NCBI GenBank assembly: GCA_013350335.1 | Contig: CM023539.1 | Span: 71,196,781-71,260,780 of the forward strand | DNA from: Chimonanthus salicifolius | Lineage: Eukaryota; Streptophyta; Magnoliopsida; Laurales; Calycanthaceae | Direction of reading: 5' to 3' | Length of the DNA stretch: 64,000 nt | The notes under the pieces: generated by a model | What the model saw: the letters and a program-made list of their open reading frames with translations, nothing else | The model's database searches: none | Told to the model about the DNA's origin: nothing | Shown: positions 46,879 through 58,700 of the stretch, piece after piece | Numbering within the stretch: the stretch's first letter is position 1 | Layout: each line of letters opens with the position of its first letter | Program-made: the position numbers and the translations under genes

Positions 46879-47133
46879 CTATGAGTAATGGGTGGTGAAG
46901 AAGATTACAAAAAGGATATGGTTAACAGAGGGAGGAGTTTGGGCACCTTTCTGTGGAAGTGTTTCAAATGCAGAGACTGTATTTTCGTACTTGACTCGAT
47001 GAAGAGGAGCACCACTTTGCTTGATTGCACAGGCTACTTTGTCTTCGAGCGGGCAACGTGCTCTCAACATTGAGAACACATGATTGTTGAGTCTTCTTGC
47101 TTTCTTCATAGCTTCAAGCAGATTTTCCCATCC
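46879..47133 (-). CDS. PIR: PIROGI last coding exon
   Basis: 255 bp including the stop, starting GWENLLEAMKKARRLNNHVF and continuing RARCPLEDKVACAIKQSGAP to SAFETLPQKG. The tail after LPQKG (about 20 residues, ending TTHYS) is not one I can confirm from the family. The acceptor is ATGAAG. Confidence 0.9.
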   Translation of the reverse strand, partial: GWENLLEAMKKARRLNNHVFSMLRARCPLEDKVACAIKQSGAPLHRVKYENTVSAFETLPQKGAQTPPSVNHILFVIFFTTHYS

Positions 47134-50100
47134 CTTCATGCATCAAAAAATGTTATCAGAAACAATTATAAAACATACATATGCTGACAGAGGTGGAATG
47201 GAGAAATTGTGGAGTAGCAAATTCCAAGTGAAGTGAATGTCTTAAGAATCTTTCATAGAAAGGAGTGATTAGTCCATATATTCTTAGGATACTGTTGTCT
47301 TAAGTGTTTGCACAAGGTTGTTGAGTGTGCAGTTTGTACAGTTCTCTTGTATTTTGTCACTTTTTATGATTAGGTGTAGAAGACTTGACAATAACAAGGT
47401 CACTTTTTATGATTAGGTGCAGAAGACTTGACGATAACAAGGTCAGGTCTTACATATCTACCATATATTGATGAATTTTGAAAATTTAAAATATAGCTTT
47501 TTTCTCCAATGCTGGTGGATATGCAAGACTTGACCACTTCCTTTTTAGGCTTACTTCTCATACAACCCGCACACAAACTATAAAAGTCCAACATGCTACA
47601 ACCCTTAAATTCTTTACTTGCTGCAAGCCAAGCACAAAGCCTCCATTTAGCCATTTGGAATATCTCGTTCATCTCTACAGCTTTATGCTCAAAAATTTTA
47701 AAGTTCCTTTCCTTCCAAATTGACCATAAGATAACCCCTGGAATGGTGTTCCATGCTATCTTAGTTTTAGGTCCAACTCTCCACTATTTCGAAGCAAGAG
47801 TTATAAAAAACCCACGACACTCCCATCAAATCAGTAAATGAAGACCAAAGGCATCTAACTACTGGACATTTCTATTGGTCGACATCCTTCTCGAGATCTG
47901 CTCACAAGGTACAAAAAAGGTCATCACTAAAGCTTAACATACCCCTTCGATTCAATTCCATTTTGGTTAAAATTTTCTTTTTAAGAACACACCACACAAA
48001 AGTTTGAACCCTAGGAGGAGCAACACCTAACCATGCTGAAAAAACTAGCTGGAATCAAACAAGGAGTCCTTAAGAGTCACCTCAACCCCTGCCTTAACTG
48101 AAAATAATCCAGACTCATCACCTGTCTAGATAAGTTTATCATCCTCATCTCAGAAGATGGGTACATCCCCTAGCGCTGCTCTCAACTCATCCAAACTAGC
48201 TCAAAAACTCCTAAGATCTCTTCTAAAACCAATCTCCACTCACATGGTTCAGATTATTCCTAGGGCCTTCAATTGTAATAGAACAAGATAAATATAACGA
48301 ACAACCATTGAGCTAGAGAATTTGGTGTTTATTGTTTACTTGTGTGCAAGTCCCAAGGTTCGAACTTTTGTAGGTTCTTTCTAAGAAGAGCATGTGGTTT
48401 TCCATTCACATGATTGGTTTCTTGTTAATTTTGGCTTGATTTCTTCTCGTTTCTATTACTGTCAAATGTTTTAGAATTTTAGAGAGATTTGAGGAGAGGA
48501 CCTAGGCCCATTTCTGCTACTTGGGTTGGTTAGATTCATTTTGGGGCTATTTTAGAAGGCCCGAAATTAGAGCTTGTACTGCATCATAAACTTAATGAGT
48601 AATTGTGGCATGAAAGAGAGAAGATCTCTTCCAAGAAAGAAAGTATGAAGTTTTGGTTTAAGGTTTTTGACACCCAATCAACATGGATGGCTGACAAGAA
48701 GTTAAGTTAGGTGTTGCAAGATTTGAGCCTTCTGTTAGTGTTTTGTAATCTTTGGTGTTTTTGTTTCTCCTTTTTACATTCTTATTGGTTTATGTTTCTT
48801 ATACTTTAACCTTATTGATGCATTCTCTTCTTTGATGAATGAAAGTAAATACTTCAAACTAAAAAAATCTAACCAATTCATTTGCATGTGTTTTTTTTTT
48901 TTTCCTTGTAAACATACAAGAATGTATAATCTTTGCATATTTAAAAAGGTGGGTCCCACATTTTTTGGTCAATCCCAACCTTCCATACACCTTACCTACT
49001 TTGAATTATCAAGAACACCCTTCAAAATATCCAAGTAATATTAATCAATGGATTGACTATATTCAGTATCAAACAGTTCAAATTTTAGATCTTAAGATCA
49101 AGGGTTAGGATGGTCAAATAGGTGGCATAATTTGCAAGCAGAACATCCAAGTGATTTAATGTACATCTCCCATAACAACTCTAAATAGTGGCCCTACCCT
49201 TTGACATTGCCTGTAAAGGAAAAAGAGAATCATGCTTTAGAGAGCACTTGAAAAGGACAATATATATATATATGAAATCAGAAAGAAGATGATAACAAAT
49301 AATATTTGTTTGCTAGCTAATATTGATTAATTAGGAGTAAAAGGTACCATCATGAAAGGTGTTTCCATGAATCTAGGAGATGCATAGTGAAAAACGGATG
49401 TATTGTTGTCACACAGTCCACAGGATATTATCACTGTGCAACAACTGTATTATACCAATAGCTGTTAAAGAAGAGTAAACAAAACTCATAAGCATGCATA
49501 ATTGCATATTCCTTTAGTGGACCTTCATAAAGAAATGAGATATATTTATTTCAAGTACTAGTATAACAGACTCAAATAATCAAGGCATTGTAAATATCAT
49601 GTTCTTATACCTGCACATAATTAGCATTTTTTGCCCTTTCAGATGGCATGGGCACAATTGTCACACTTTCTGCCTCAGCGATGTTGAGAAGTTGGTAAGA
49701 AAAATAAAAAAACTCGAAGTGTAGCTGTTGACCAAACAAGTATATTATTGTACAGCCACCCCATGCTATTGAATCACCCAAAAGTTCTCTGTTGTTTGAT
49801 GGTTCTCGAACGGACTCTTCCAAATATCCCTAGAAACCAAGGAATTTCCTTAGATTCATCATAAGAATGTCAACGTATTTGCCTATGTAACTTAATAATA
49901 ACTATGCTAAAATGTCATGAATATCAAACTTACCTTCCTCAAAAGGAAAAAAAGTTTCACATTTATTGAAAGGAACCCACCATACTGTGTGGAAATCTAA
50001 CCATAGTTTGGCATGAAAGTGATGCATAGACTATGAGTACATACATGGTTAGGGGAGACACTCCCATCTCTCCAAATTCCATGACATGGATACGATTGTA

Positions 50101-50924
50101 GAAATTATGATGGACTACTGGTATGGACCCAAACAATAAAAGTAGAGTGAATAGAAAAAAAAATAAGAGAAAGCGAGGAAGTTAGGGATAGGGATTTCAA
50201 TTTGAGGAGAAATCAAACCTACAAGACAAATCTTTTGGTTTCAATTCAAAAAGAGACTGCACCTCAAAGTTGAAGCTCAATCTTGAGGAAGTTTTCCAAT
50301 ATGCTTTCCTTCCTCAATCTGGCCCTTATAGAAGGCTTGGGTACAATTAAAATGGAAAGGAAGAAAATTACAAGATTCAAGAAATAAATCCTTATTTTAG
50401 AAACTTCATTATTTTACTAATTATTGACATTGATAAACTTGGAAATCATTATTTTATTTACTAGCAGTATTACTATTTCCACTTCCATGGAGATGAACCT
50501 TGTCCTTGTTAAAGTGTATTCTATACATGTGATACCCTGCCCCTTACACACCACCGATGTGGGATGGGGAGTTCCACATCGGTTTGGAAAGGTAAGGATG
50601 GTGGGTTTATTTGAGGCCACCCACCTCTACTCTAGCGTGACGCGTTCCAGCCCAGTGGATGGGTAGTGGAAACAAATCCTTAAGGGGTGGACCAAAAAGG
50701 ACGATATCTCGCTGCGTGCTCTGATTCCAGGTGACGCGTTTTGGGCCGGGCCATGTGGGCCCGGGCCCAAAGGCAAATCCGTGCGGGCTCGCTTGTGTGC
50801 GAGGCCCAGAGCGGACAATATTACGCTGAGTTGGACCCTAAGCCCTATTTTCGGGTCGGGTCATTACAATACAAACTGCACAATAATTTATTGAATTGAG
50901 CTAATCAGATATAACAAAGTTCCT

Positions 50925-50968
<44 letters not shown>

Positions 50969-53900
50969 TCATTTTTTAACAATGGAGCCCTGTCTACCCC
51001 ATTGCCATCAAGGTTCTGTCCGACACGACTGACTCGCTTGTCCAATCATGTCCTGCCTGTGTCAGTACCTGTACCCGTGTCTATAGCTGTTAAAACGCAA
51101 CACTTTTGGTATTTTGAAGTGTCCATGTAACTTAAAATTATACTTCTCTCTCTCTCTCTCTCTCCATTTTCATTTTTTAACAGAGGGTGAATTAAAATGG
51201 GGCCCCGACAGCTCCATTCCCTTCCACGTTCTATCCGACATGATTGACCTGTGAGTCCAGCCATGTTCTACTTGTGTCACCTGTACCCGTGGTCTGCAGC
51301 TGTTCAAACACGACACTTTTGGTATTTCGAAGTGTCCATGTAACTTAAATTTATACTAGTGCATGTGTATATAGCTAGTAATTATTGTAGTTAACATGAA
51401 GTAATTGTTAGTAGTACTTAATTAAAATTCTAATAATTAGATAGTACACCAGTGCATGTATATAATGCATGCCTATATAATGTACTTTGGGGATGTAGTG
51501 TTGGTGAAAAAGAAAAAAGATAAAAGGACACAAATCCATGAATCTACACATATTTTCAAACACCCATTTAGGCATTTAGCTGATTTTAAAAATCACAAAA
51601 ATATAAAATAAAGATACTTACAAATCCAATAAATTACAAAAATGAGACAAACGATGGGCTCCTACACCCTAATTTAAGCACAATTTGTAGAGTAATGTAG
51701 TCTAAATATGACCTTTCAAAAAATGCAGTTTAAATATGTCACGTCACCATTTTGACAAGTAATGCACAAGTTAACAAGAAGTATAAATCTCTTAGCATGT
51801 TCAAACTCAAAAAAGGAAAAAAAAAAAACATGAATACTAAGTTTGCTAATTAGTTGAATTGGTTTAAAGTTGTTTTGATCTGCAATTGTGGCAGTGAAGT
51901 TATTTTGGCCTCGAACATATGGGCAAACTAGTGCTAACCACTCATTTCATAGGTACATTGGTAGCATATTATATTTCAAAATTTCTCATGATTAAAATCA
52001 CAAAACTTATTTTATTGTTGATGTTATTGTTGTTAACTAATGATGCGGCCATCCAAAGCCTAGATGATCCAATTGAAGATGATGGGCCCAATTAGATCAA
52101 ATGATCCAATTGAAGATGATGGGGCCCAATTAGATCAAATTGATGAGATCACACTCCAATGGGGTTCTAATGGACCCACTTAATGTGGCAAGAGAGGACC
52201 CGATGGGGGTTCTAATGGACTCACTTACATCTTGTTATAAGCCCATATGAGTGTGCTATGGGTCAAGGCCTGTTTGAGCATGAGTTGGGCCTTCAAAGCT
52301 CACTTTTGGAGACTCGTATGCTACTAGGGAGTTGAAGTGGTGAATTCCACATCATCATCCCCATCATTGCCTAGTTATTGCCATGTAGGATGCAATATGG
52401 AAGGAATCTCACCAACAATAGCAATCTTGGGTGCATGGGAGCTTAGAGGGGACCATCATTCAAATTAGAATCATCAAAATAAAATGCATTCTTTGCTTGG
52501 GTGTATAGATCAAACTTGGAGGGATTTTGGGTGCAAAATCAAGCAACGAATTGGGATCAAACCAAGCATATTTCATGGACTAAAATTCGCCCAAGCCAAG
52601 TTGGGATTTGTGAATCTCAATTAATTGCAATAACCATTGCATTTGAAATTTCAATTCCATATTCAATTGAGATTTCATTTGAACAATCAATGTCATTGGA
52701 GAATTTGTTGAGTGCAAATTATCCCAGTGAGATTTGAACCATCTTTCTTTTTCGGAGCGAAATTGAGAGTTGGGTTTTTGGGGTTTCTATTATTGGTCCT
52801 TGATTTGGATTGTAAAGTTCGGATCTAATTTCTATCTAAGTTGAGAGGGATTTGGAAGGTTTGTGAGATTTCTTATAGTTCAACCACCAACCTTCATCAA
52901 CTAAGAGACATTTGCAGTGAGAATCAATACCAATGGTTACTCCTAAAATGTGTTCAAACCACAAATAGTTGGATGTGTTGCATATAGACACGACAATGGT
53001 CGGGTTGGGTTGTGTCTCCATTCTCCAACACTCCCCCATCCATTACTTGTCCATTTACAAATGGGTCCTCGTTGGACCTATACATTTAATAAATGGGTTA
53101 AAAATCCTAGACCCGTACCGCTTTAAAATGATCAAGTTTGGGTAAAGTTAATGGGTTAAGTCAGATTTTGCCAGGTCTGGAATGCTGACTCTAACAATCA
53201 GAGATATTTAGTTATTTACCCAACCATATGACAAAGGGAAACTCATACCCTAAACTAAAGTCTTTTAGGGAAAAGGAAAAAAAAAAACATTTTAAGTAAC
53301 ATCTGTGGAAATGAGAAATTGCAACTTACAAATTGAAGGCCACTGAAAACACAACAGAAATCCTTTGAAGTTGTAATGTCGATAAATCCAGTTTTAGGAG
53401 CAGCACTCCATTTACTACGGTATCTATCCAACGCAGCACTTACAAACGCAAGAGTGTATTCTAGGACACTTCCTGTATGCATGTTGGTTTTGTACAAAAG
53501 ATCTGCAATGAAATGAAAATACATTTAGTTGCTTAAAAGCTGTAAGTAAGAAAAGCTTAAAGAATGTTTGTTTGTTGGGATAAGTAAAGGCTCTCGTGTA
53601 TCCATAGTTTTATCCTACACACTCGTACTCATTCACCATCATAAAAAAAAAAAGATGTAAAGCCAATTTAGTTGTACAAGGAAATATCTGACCCCATGTA
53701 TTTAATGACAACCAAGTCCAAGACATGATTAACAGCAAAAGCAGATCTAAATAATTAATTATAATGCTACTAGCTTATGCAGAATCACACAATATATGCA
53801 TATTGAAGTCAGGTGATCCGTCAGGGATCTTCTCGGTTAAATCCATGATTGAGGTTGCAACTCAGAATGTCATTGCCTCACTAGTTTCTCAGTCTATCAT

Positions 53901-55551
53901 TTGGAAGAGCCTTGCCCTTCTAGAGTCCAACTGTTTATGTGGTGATGTGCTAAAGGAGGTTTTTGACTAGGATGGATCTTAGGAGAAGAGGTTTGATGAG
54001 TTCGGAAGGAGACTCTAGCTGTCCCCTTTGTGGGTTGGCTGATGAAACGATTAGATCATCTTTTGGCCACTTGTCCGTGACCTAGAAACTATGGAGTTAT
54101 CTCTCGAATCTAATGGAAGTTTCCTGGTTTGCCCCGGCTCATGGGATGGTTTATTGGAGTCTTGGATGTTTCCCAGTCTTGGCGCAAGAAGAAGGTTAGC
54201 ATGGATCATGATTCCAGCAACGATCATTTGAGCTATTTGGAAGGAGAGGACTGCTAGGATCTTTGAGGGAAAATCACTAGAATTTAATGAGCTCCATGAA
54301 AAAGCAAAATGGAGATTGTGTGTTGGCTTTGTACTAGCAAGGAATTCAAAGACCTGAAGGCTGGTGATCTTTTACAGTCTTGAGAGGGTTGTATGAAAGG
54401 TATTCCTTAAGGATGGAAGAAATGGGTTGGGTGGTCCCCTCCTCCTAGTGGTATTTTGAAATGCAACGTGGATGGAGCCTCAAGGGGTAAACCTGGACCG
54501 ACTGGGATAGGGAGAGTTCTCCAGGATAAATTGTGATTCACAAGGGTTGTTTTTTCAGAATCTGTGGAGATCAAGGATTCTAATGAGGCAGAACTTCTTA
54601 GTATTAGGAGAGCCTTGATTATAGGAGCAGGTCTTAGGGGAGCTAAACTAGTTATCTAAAGTGATTCATCTAATGTTATTAAATGGGCCAGGGGAGTGAA
54701 GCCCCCTCCATGGAGATTAATCACCTAAGCAAGGGAAATTAAGGAACTGGTCTCAGGCCGGGAGGTCTCTTTTGTCCACATCGACAGTACAACCAATGGA
54801 GTGATGGATTTCTTTGCTAAAAATGGAGTCGAAGGGTTGGTTTGTGGCGTCTTTCATCTTCCAGGAGATTAGTTCTTTGTTATTTTAGGGGTGTTTTTGT
54901 GTTCTTTGGTTGTTTGTTTTTATTTTCGTCTTGGCCTTATTCTCTTAGGCCTTTTGTAACTTCTTCTTGTATTGGTTTCATTTTTTAATATAACTTTTTC
55001 TATTGCCGCTCAAAAAAAAAAAAAAAACTAATACAAATAAAACCTTACATGCATTTTAAATTTAATTCACTTGTATCTTTTATATTTTTTTTAAATGTTC
55101 GTATGTATTGCATTTGGCCCAACAACATAGTAATATCCACAATATATCAAAAGATAACTTCAAATACAGAGCAAGTAGTAACTTTCAAAAAAAAAACAAA
55201 GTAGTAGCAAAATTGATAACTGTTCATTATGCAACTTTAAAGGTTGTGGGCTTAAATCATATCAATTCCTTTTTTTTTTTTTAAAAGGACTCTAATCACA
55301 TCTTTCTTCAAGGAAAAGCACAATTGGCCTGTTACTTGTGTACCTGCAGCTTCTGCTTGTTTTGACATGGTGAAGAAAGATGATGGACTTGGACATCGGG
55401 GATGTGAAACAATTGCTTCAGTAGCTGATTTGAATAGGCTGATGATAGGGCTATCATTGTTGTCTTGTGCTTGTTCAATTTGTTCTCCAGACCCAGGAAC
55501 CAACCCTAACCATGGGGCAATCTGCATAAATTGTGTTGTTTCAACTTCTCT
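46879..55551 (-). CDS. PIR: PIROGI (SCAR/WAVE complex subunit), 3' part
   Basis: The last four coding exons (55344-55551, 53330-53502, 49611-49829, 46879-47133) splice in frame to 284 residues plus a stop. The reading (WSAAPKTGFIDITTSKDF, GDSIAWGGCTIIYL, KKARRLNNHVFSMLRARCPL, SAFETLPQKG) is unmistakably the C-terminus of plant PIROGI/KLUNKER, homologous to animal CYFIP/Sra1. This cytoplasmic protein of about 1280 residues links Rho-type GTPases to the SCAR/WAVE complex, which activates ARP2/3 for actin branching and cell shape. The 5' four-fifths would lie beyond the gap at 55651. No stop or frameshift is seen. Confidence 0.93.
47356..47441. repeat. 43 bp tandem duplication in PIROGI intron
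   Basis: Two 43 bp units (GTCACTTTTTATGATTAGGT...) at about 47356-47398 and 47399-47441 differ at two positions. They lie next to the LINE fragment. Confidence 0.85.
47442..48260 (-). mobile_element. LINE fragment (zinc-binding RT region) in PIROGI intron
   Basis: Minus-strand pieces in order: DESGLFSVKAGVEVTLKDSL, then GVAPPRVQTFVWCVLKKKIL, TKMELNRRGM, then NEIFQMAKWRLCAWLAASKE. They match the zf-RVT region that follows reverse transcriptase in plant L1-like elements. Stops and frameshifts are frequent. It lies in the same orientation as PIR. Confidence 0.75.
48261..49610. other. PIROGI intron sequence
   Basis: Intron between the last two coding exons, AT-rich, with an (AT)n run near 49260-49274. 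No other feature recognised. Confidence 0.5.
49611..49829 (-). CDS. PIR: PIROGI exon, third from visible 5' end
   Basis: 219 bp, 73 codons, phase 0 at both ends; acceptor TTTCTAG, donor GTATAAG. It starts GYLEESVREPSNNRELLGDS and includes the highly conserved AWGGCTIIYLFGQQLHFEFF. Confidence 0.93.
50523..50873 (+). mobile_element. Solo LTR of the TRIM family
   Basis: 341 bp (50528-50868), starts TGTGATACCC and ends GGGTCATTACA, flanked by the perfect 5 bp duplication ATACA (50523-50527 and 50869-50873). Its 3' half (GACGCGTTTTGGGCCGGGCC, then GTGCGGGCTCGCTTGTG) matches the right arm of the palindromic LTR at 12517-12720. Near its 5' end it has a short hairpin, GATGTGGGA...TTCCACATC (about 50552-50574). 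It lies in a PIR intron, antisense to the gene. Confidence 0.9.
50932..51350 (+). repeat. ~205 bp tandem duplication headed by CT microsatellites
   Basis: Unit 1 (about 50932-51138) and unit 2 (about 51143-51350) each begin with a (CT)n run and CCATTTTCATTTTTTAAC, and end CACTTTTGGTATTT.GAAGTG plus TCCATGTAACTTAAA. They differ at many positions, so the duplication is not recent. Confidence 0.85.
51351..53329. other. PIROGI intron with a short tandem repeat
   Basis: A 37-38 bp direct repeat (ATGATCCAATTGAAGATGAT...) lies at 52064-52138. The segment from 52041 (TGATGCGGCC) to 53030 (TCTCCAACA) has LTR-like ends, but the flanking 5-mers do not match. No coding sequence recognised. Confidence 0.4.
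53330..53502 (-). CDS. PIR: PIROGI exon, second from visible 5' end
   Basis: 173 bp; acceptor TTGCAG, donor GTAAGT. It encodes DLLYKTNMHTGSVLEYTLAF and on to KWSAAPKTGFIDITTSKDFC and VFSGLQF. The family usually has FYRIFSGLQ where this reads FCCVFSGLQ, a small local divergence. Confidence 0.93.
53790..55027 (+). mobile_element. 5'-truncated LINE with poly(A) in PIROGI intron
   Basis: Plus-strand readings in order: SGDPSGIFSVKSMIEVATQN and IIWKSLALLESNC (zinc-binding region after RT), then ELHEKAKWRL, then NVDGASRGKPGPTGIGRV, NEAELLSIRRALIIGAGL, SDSSNVIKWARG and an FFAKNG-G end (RNase H with its acidic residues). Several stops interrupt it. It ends in 16 A at 55012-55027 after a T-rich 3' UTR. 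Antisense to PIR. Confidence 0.85.
55028..55343. other. PIROGI intron remainder
   Basis: AT-rich intron sequence between the LINE tail and the exon at 55344; nothing else seen. Confidence 0.5.
55344..55551 (-). CDS. PIR: PIROGI exon, first visible
   Basis: 208 bp; acceptor CAACAG, donor GTACAC. It encodes REVETTQFMQIAPWLGLVPG and on to IISLFKSATEAIVSHPRCPS and TMSKQAEAA. The upstream intron continues to the assembly gap. Confidence 0.93.
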
Positions 55552-55650
55552 CTGTTGCAAATACATAATTGTAAGAATCAGAAGCATGAACTTGGACCAT
55601 TTACAAAATGCAATCAATTGTCTTTATTGCCAGAAGCAAGCAAGCAGTTT

Positions 55651-55750
55651 NNNNNNNNNNNNNNNNNNNNNNNNNNNNNNNNNNNNNNNNNNNNNNNNNN
55701 NNNNNNNNNNNNNNNNNNNNNNNNNNNNNNNNNNNNNNNNNNNNNNNNNN
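55651..55750. other. Assembly gap of exactly 100 N
   Basis: A fixed-length scaffold gap inside a PIR intron. The right side begins abruptly inside satellite, so the missing 5' exons of PIR need not lie directly across it. Confidence 0.99.
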
Positions 55751-58700
55751 ATTATTAAAATAGTTCAAAATCTCAAAACTTCATCTTCATTTGGTTATAG
55801 ATTCATGAGTTTGTTGGTTTTTCGAGTTTTGCCGAGTTTTATTGATTTTCTTAAATTGTATAATGTCTTAAGTTTTTTCGAGTCAACCGAGTTAGGCCGA
55901 GAAGAATTGAGATTTTGGACTAAATTTTAAATTTTTTACGATCTTAACATATAATATTTGCTCAATGTGTATTATATAACGTGTTAATACTTTATATCTT
56001 TACATTTTTGTTACGGTAGTTTCTGATAGAAATTGATTTGATGATTTCTTGTTTTGTTTGGGGAGGGGGAGTGGGTGTAGGATATATTTTGTGACAAAGG
56101 GATGAAAACACAATCAATTACATGTTTTCAAGCACTACAACAAGTCAGCGACATCAGTCATTATTGGTATGCCTTTTTTTAATTTGTATGTGTTTGCCTT
56201 TTTTAATTATGATAATTTAATGATGGTGATGATGTTAGATAGATGATTGAATTAAAATCATTAATACATGAGAAGAAGTGACTAACACGTGATCAATTGC
56301 ATGTTTGATCATCATTAATTACGTAACATGTGAGTATTGAATGTCTTTATATTGTTATTATAGTACAACTTATTAGAATTTGATTTGATTATTTCGTATT
56401 TTATTTATTGTGCCCAGTGGCGGAGGTGATTGCGCACCATATGGGGTTGGTGATTGCGTTCAAGTATTTCTTTTTCTATTTATAATGATAGTGTGTTGAT
56501 GATGGTAAATAGATTATGGTGATGAAGGTTGTGATGAAGACGTTGAACCATGTTCCATTTAAAGCTTACGCACATTAGAATAAATTATGGACATCACTAT
56601 AGATATGTCTTTCTTCATCATCCTTTTCATTTTCATTTCCATTTCTTTATTATGATGATAATGATTGATGAATTTGATGAGGGTAATAGATTATGGTTTG
56701 AAATGTGTTGATGCTAATGGATTAAAATGATGATAGCTTTTAAGGATATTAAGGCTTAGGACATTTCACTTTTGGCATAGTGAGAAAGATGTTGCATTAA
56801 AGATCGTAATTATTAAAATATTTCAAAATCTCAAGACTTCATCTTCACTTGGTTAAAGATTGATTTGAGTTTGTTGGTTTTTCGACTTTTACTGAGTTTT
56901 ATTGATTTTCTTAAATTGTATAATGTCTTAACTTTTTTCGAGTCAACCGAGTTACGCCGAGAAGAATTGAGATTTTGGACTAAATTTTAAATTTTTTACG
57001 ATCTTAACATATAATATTTGCTCAATGTGAATTATATAACGTGTTAATACTTTATATCTTTACATTTTTGTTACGGTAGTTTCTGATAGAAATTGATTTG
57101 ATGATTTCTTGTTTTGTTTGGGGAGGGGGAGTGGGTGTAGGATATATTTTGTGACAAAGGGATGGAAAAACAATCAATCACATGTTTTCAAGCACTACAA
57201 CAAGTCAGCGACATCAGTCATTATTGGTATGCCTTTTTTTAATTTGTATGTGTTTGCCTTTTTTAATTATGATAATTTAATGATGGTGATGATGTTAGAT
57301 AGATGATTGCATTAAAGTCATTAACACATGAGAAGAAGTGACTAACACGTGATCAATTGCATGTTTGATCATCATTAATTACGTAACATGTGAGTATTGA
57401 ATGTCTTTATATTGTTATTATAGTATAACTTATTAGAATTTGATTCGATTATTTCGTATTTTATTTATTGTGCCCATTGGCAGAGGTGATTGCGCACCAT
57501 ATGGGGTTGGTTATTGCGTTCAAGTATTTCTTTTTCTGTTTTTTTTTTATGTATAATGATAGTGTGTTGATGATGGTAAATAGATTATGGTGATGAAGGT
57601 TGTGATGAAGACGTTGAACCATGTTCCATTTAAAGCTTACGCACATTAGAAGAAATTATGGACATCACTACAGGTATTTCTTTCTTCATAATCCTTTTCA
57701 TTTTCATTTCCATTTCTTTATTATGGTGATAATGATTGGTGAATTTGATGAGGGTAATAGATTATGGTTTGATTTGTGTTGATGGTAATGGATTAAAATG
57801 ATGATAGCTTTTAAGGATATTAAGGCTTAGGACGTTTCATTTTTAGCTTAGTGAGAAAGATGAAACATGAAAGATCGTAACTATTAAAATAGTTCAAATC
57901 TCAAAACTTCATCTTCACTTGGTTTATAGATGATTGAGTTTGTTGGTTTTTCGACTTTTACCGAGTTTTATTGATTTTCTTAAATTGTATAATGTCTTAA
58001 GTTTTTTCGAGTTCAACCGAGGTTAGGCCGAGAAGAATTGAGATTTTGGACTAAATTTTAAATTTTTTACGATCTTAACATATAATATTTGCTCAATGTG
58101 AATTATATAACGTGTTAATACTTTATATCTTTACATTTTTGTTACGGTAGTTTCTGATAGAAATTGATTTGATGATTTCTTGTCTTGTTTGGGGAGGGAG
58201 AGTGGGTGTAGGATATATTTTGTGACAAAGGGATGGAAACACAATCAATTACATGGTTTCAAGCACTACAACAAGTCAGCGACATCAGTCATTATTGGTA
58301 TGCCTTTTTTTAATTTGTATGTGTTTGCCTTTTTTAATTATGATAATTTAATGATGGTGATGATGTTAGATAGATGATTGCATTAAAGTCATTAACACAT
58401 GAGAAGAAGTGACTAACACGTGATCAATTGCATGTTTGATCATCATTAATTACGTAACATGTGAGTATTGAATGTCTTTATATTGTTATTATAGTACAAC
58501 TTATTAGAATTTGATTTGATTATTTCGTATTTTATTTATTGTGCCCAGTGGCGGAGGTGATTACGCACCATATGGGGTTGGTGATTGCGTTCAAGTATTT
58601 CTTTTTCTGTTTTTTTTTTATGTATAATCATAGTGTGTTGATGATGGTAAATAGATTATGGTGATGAAGGTTGTGATGAAGACGTTGAACCATGTTCCAT

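Noticed and set aside
52041..53030. Solo LTR in a PIROGI intron
   Set aside because: TG...CA-like ends exist, but the flanking 5-mers (ACTAA and CTCCC) do not match and no promoter or tail signals were seen.
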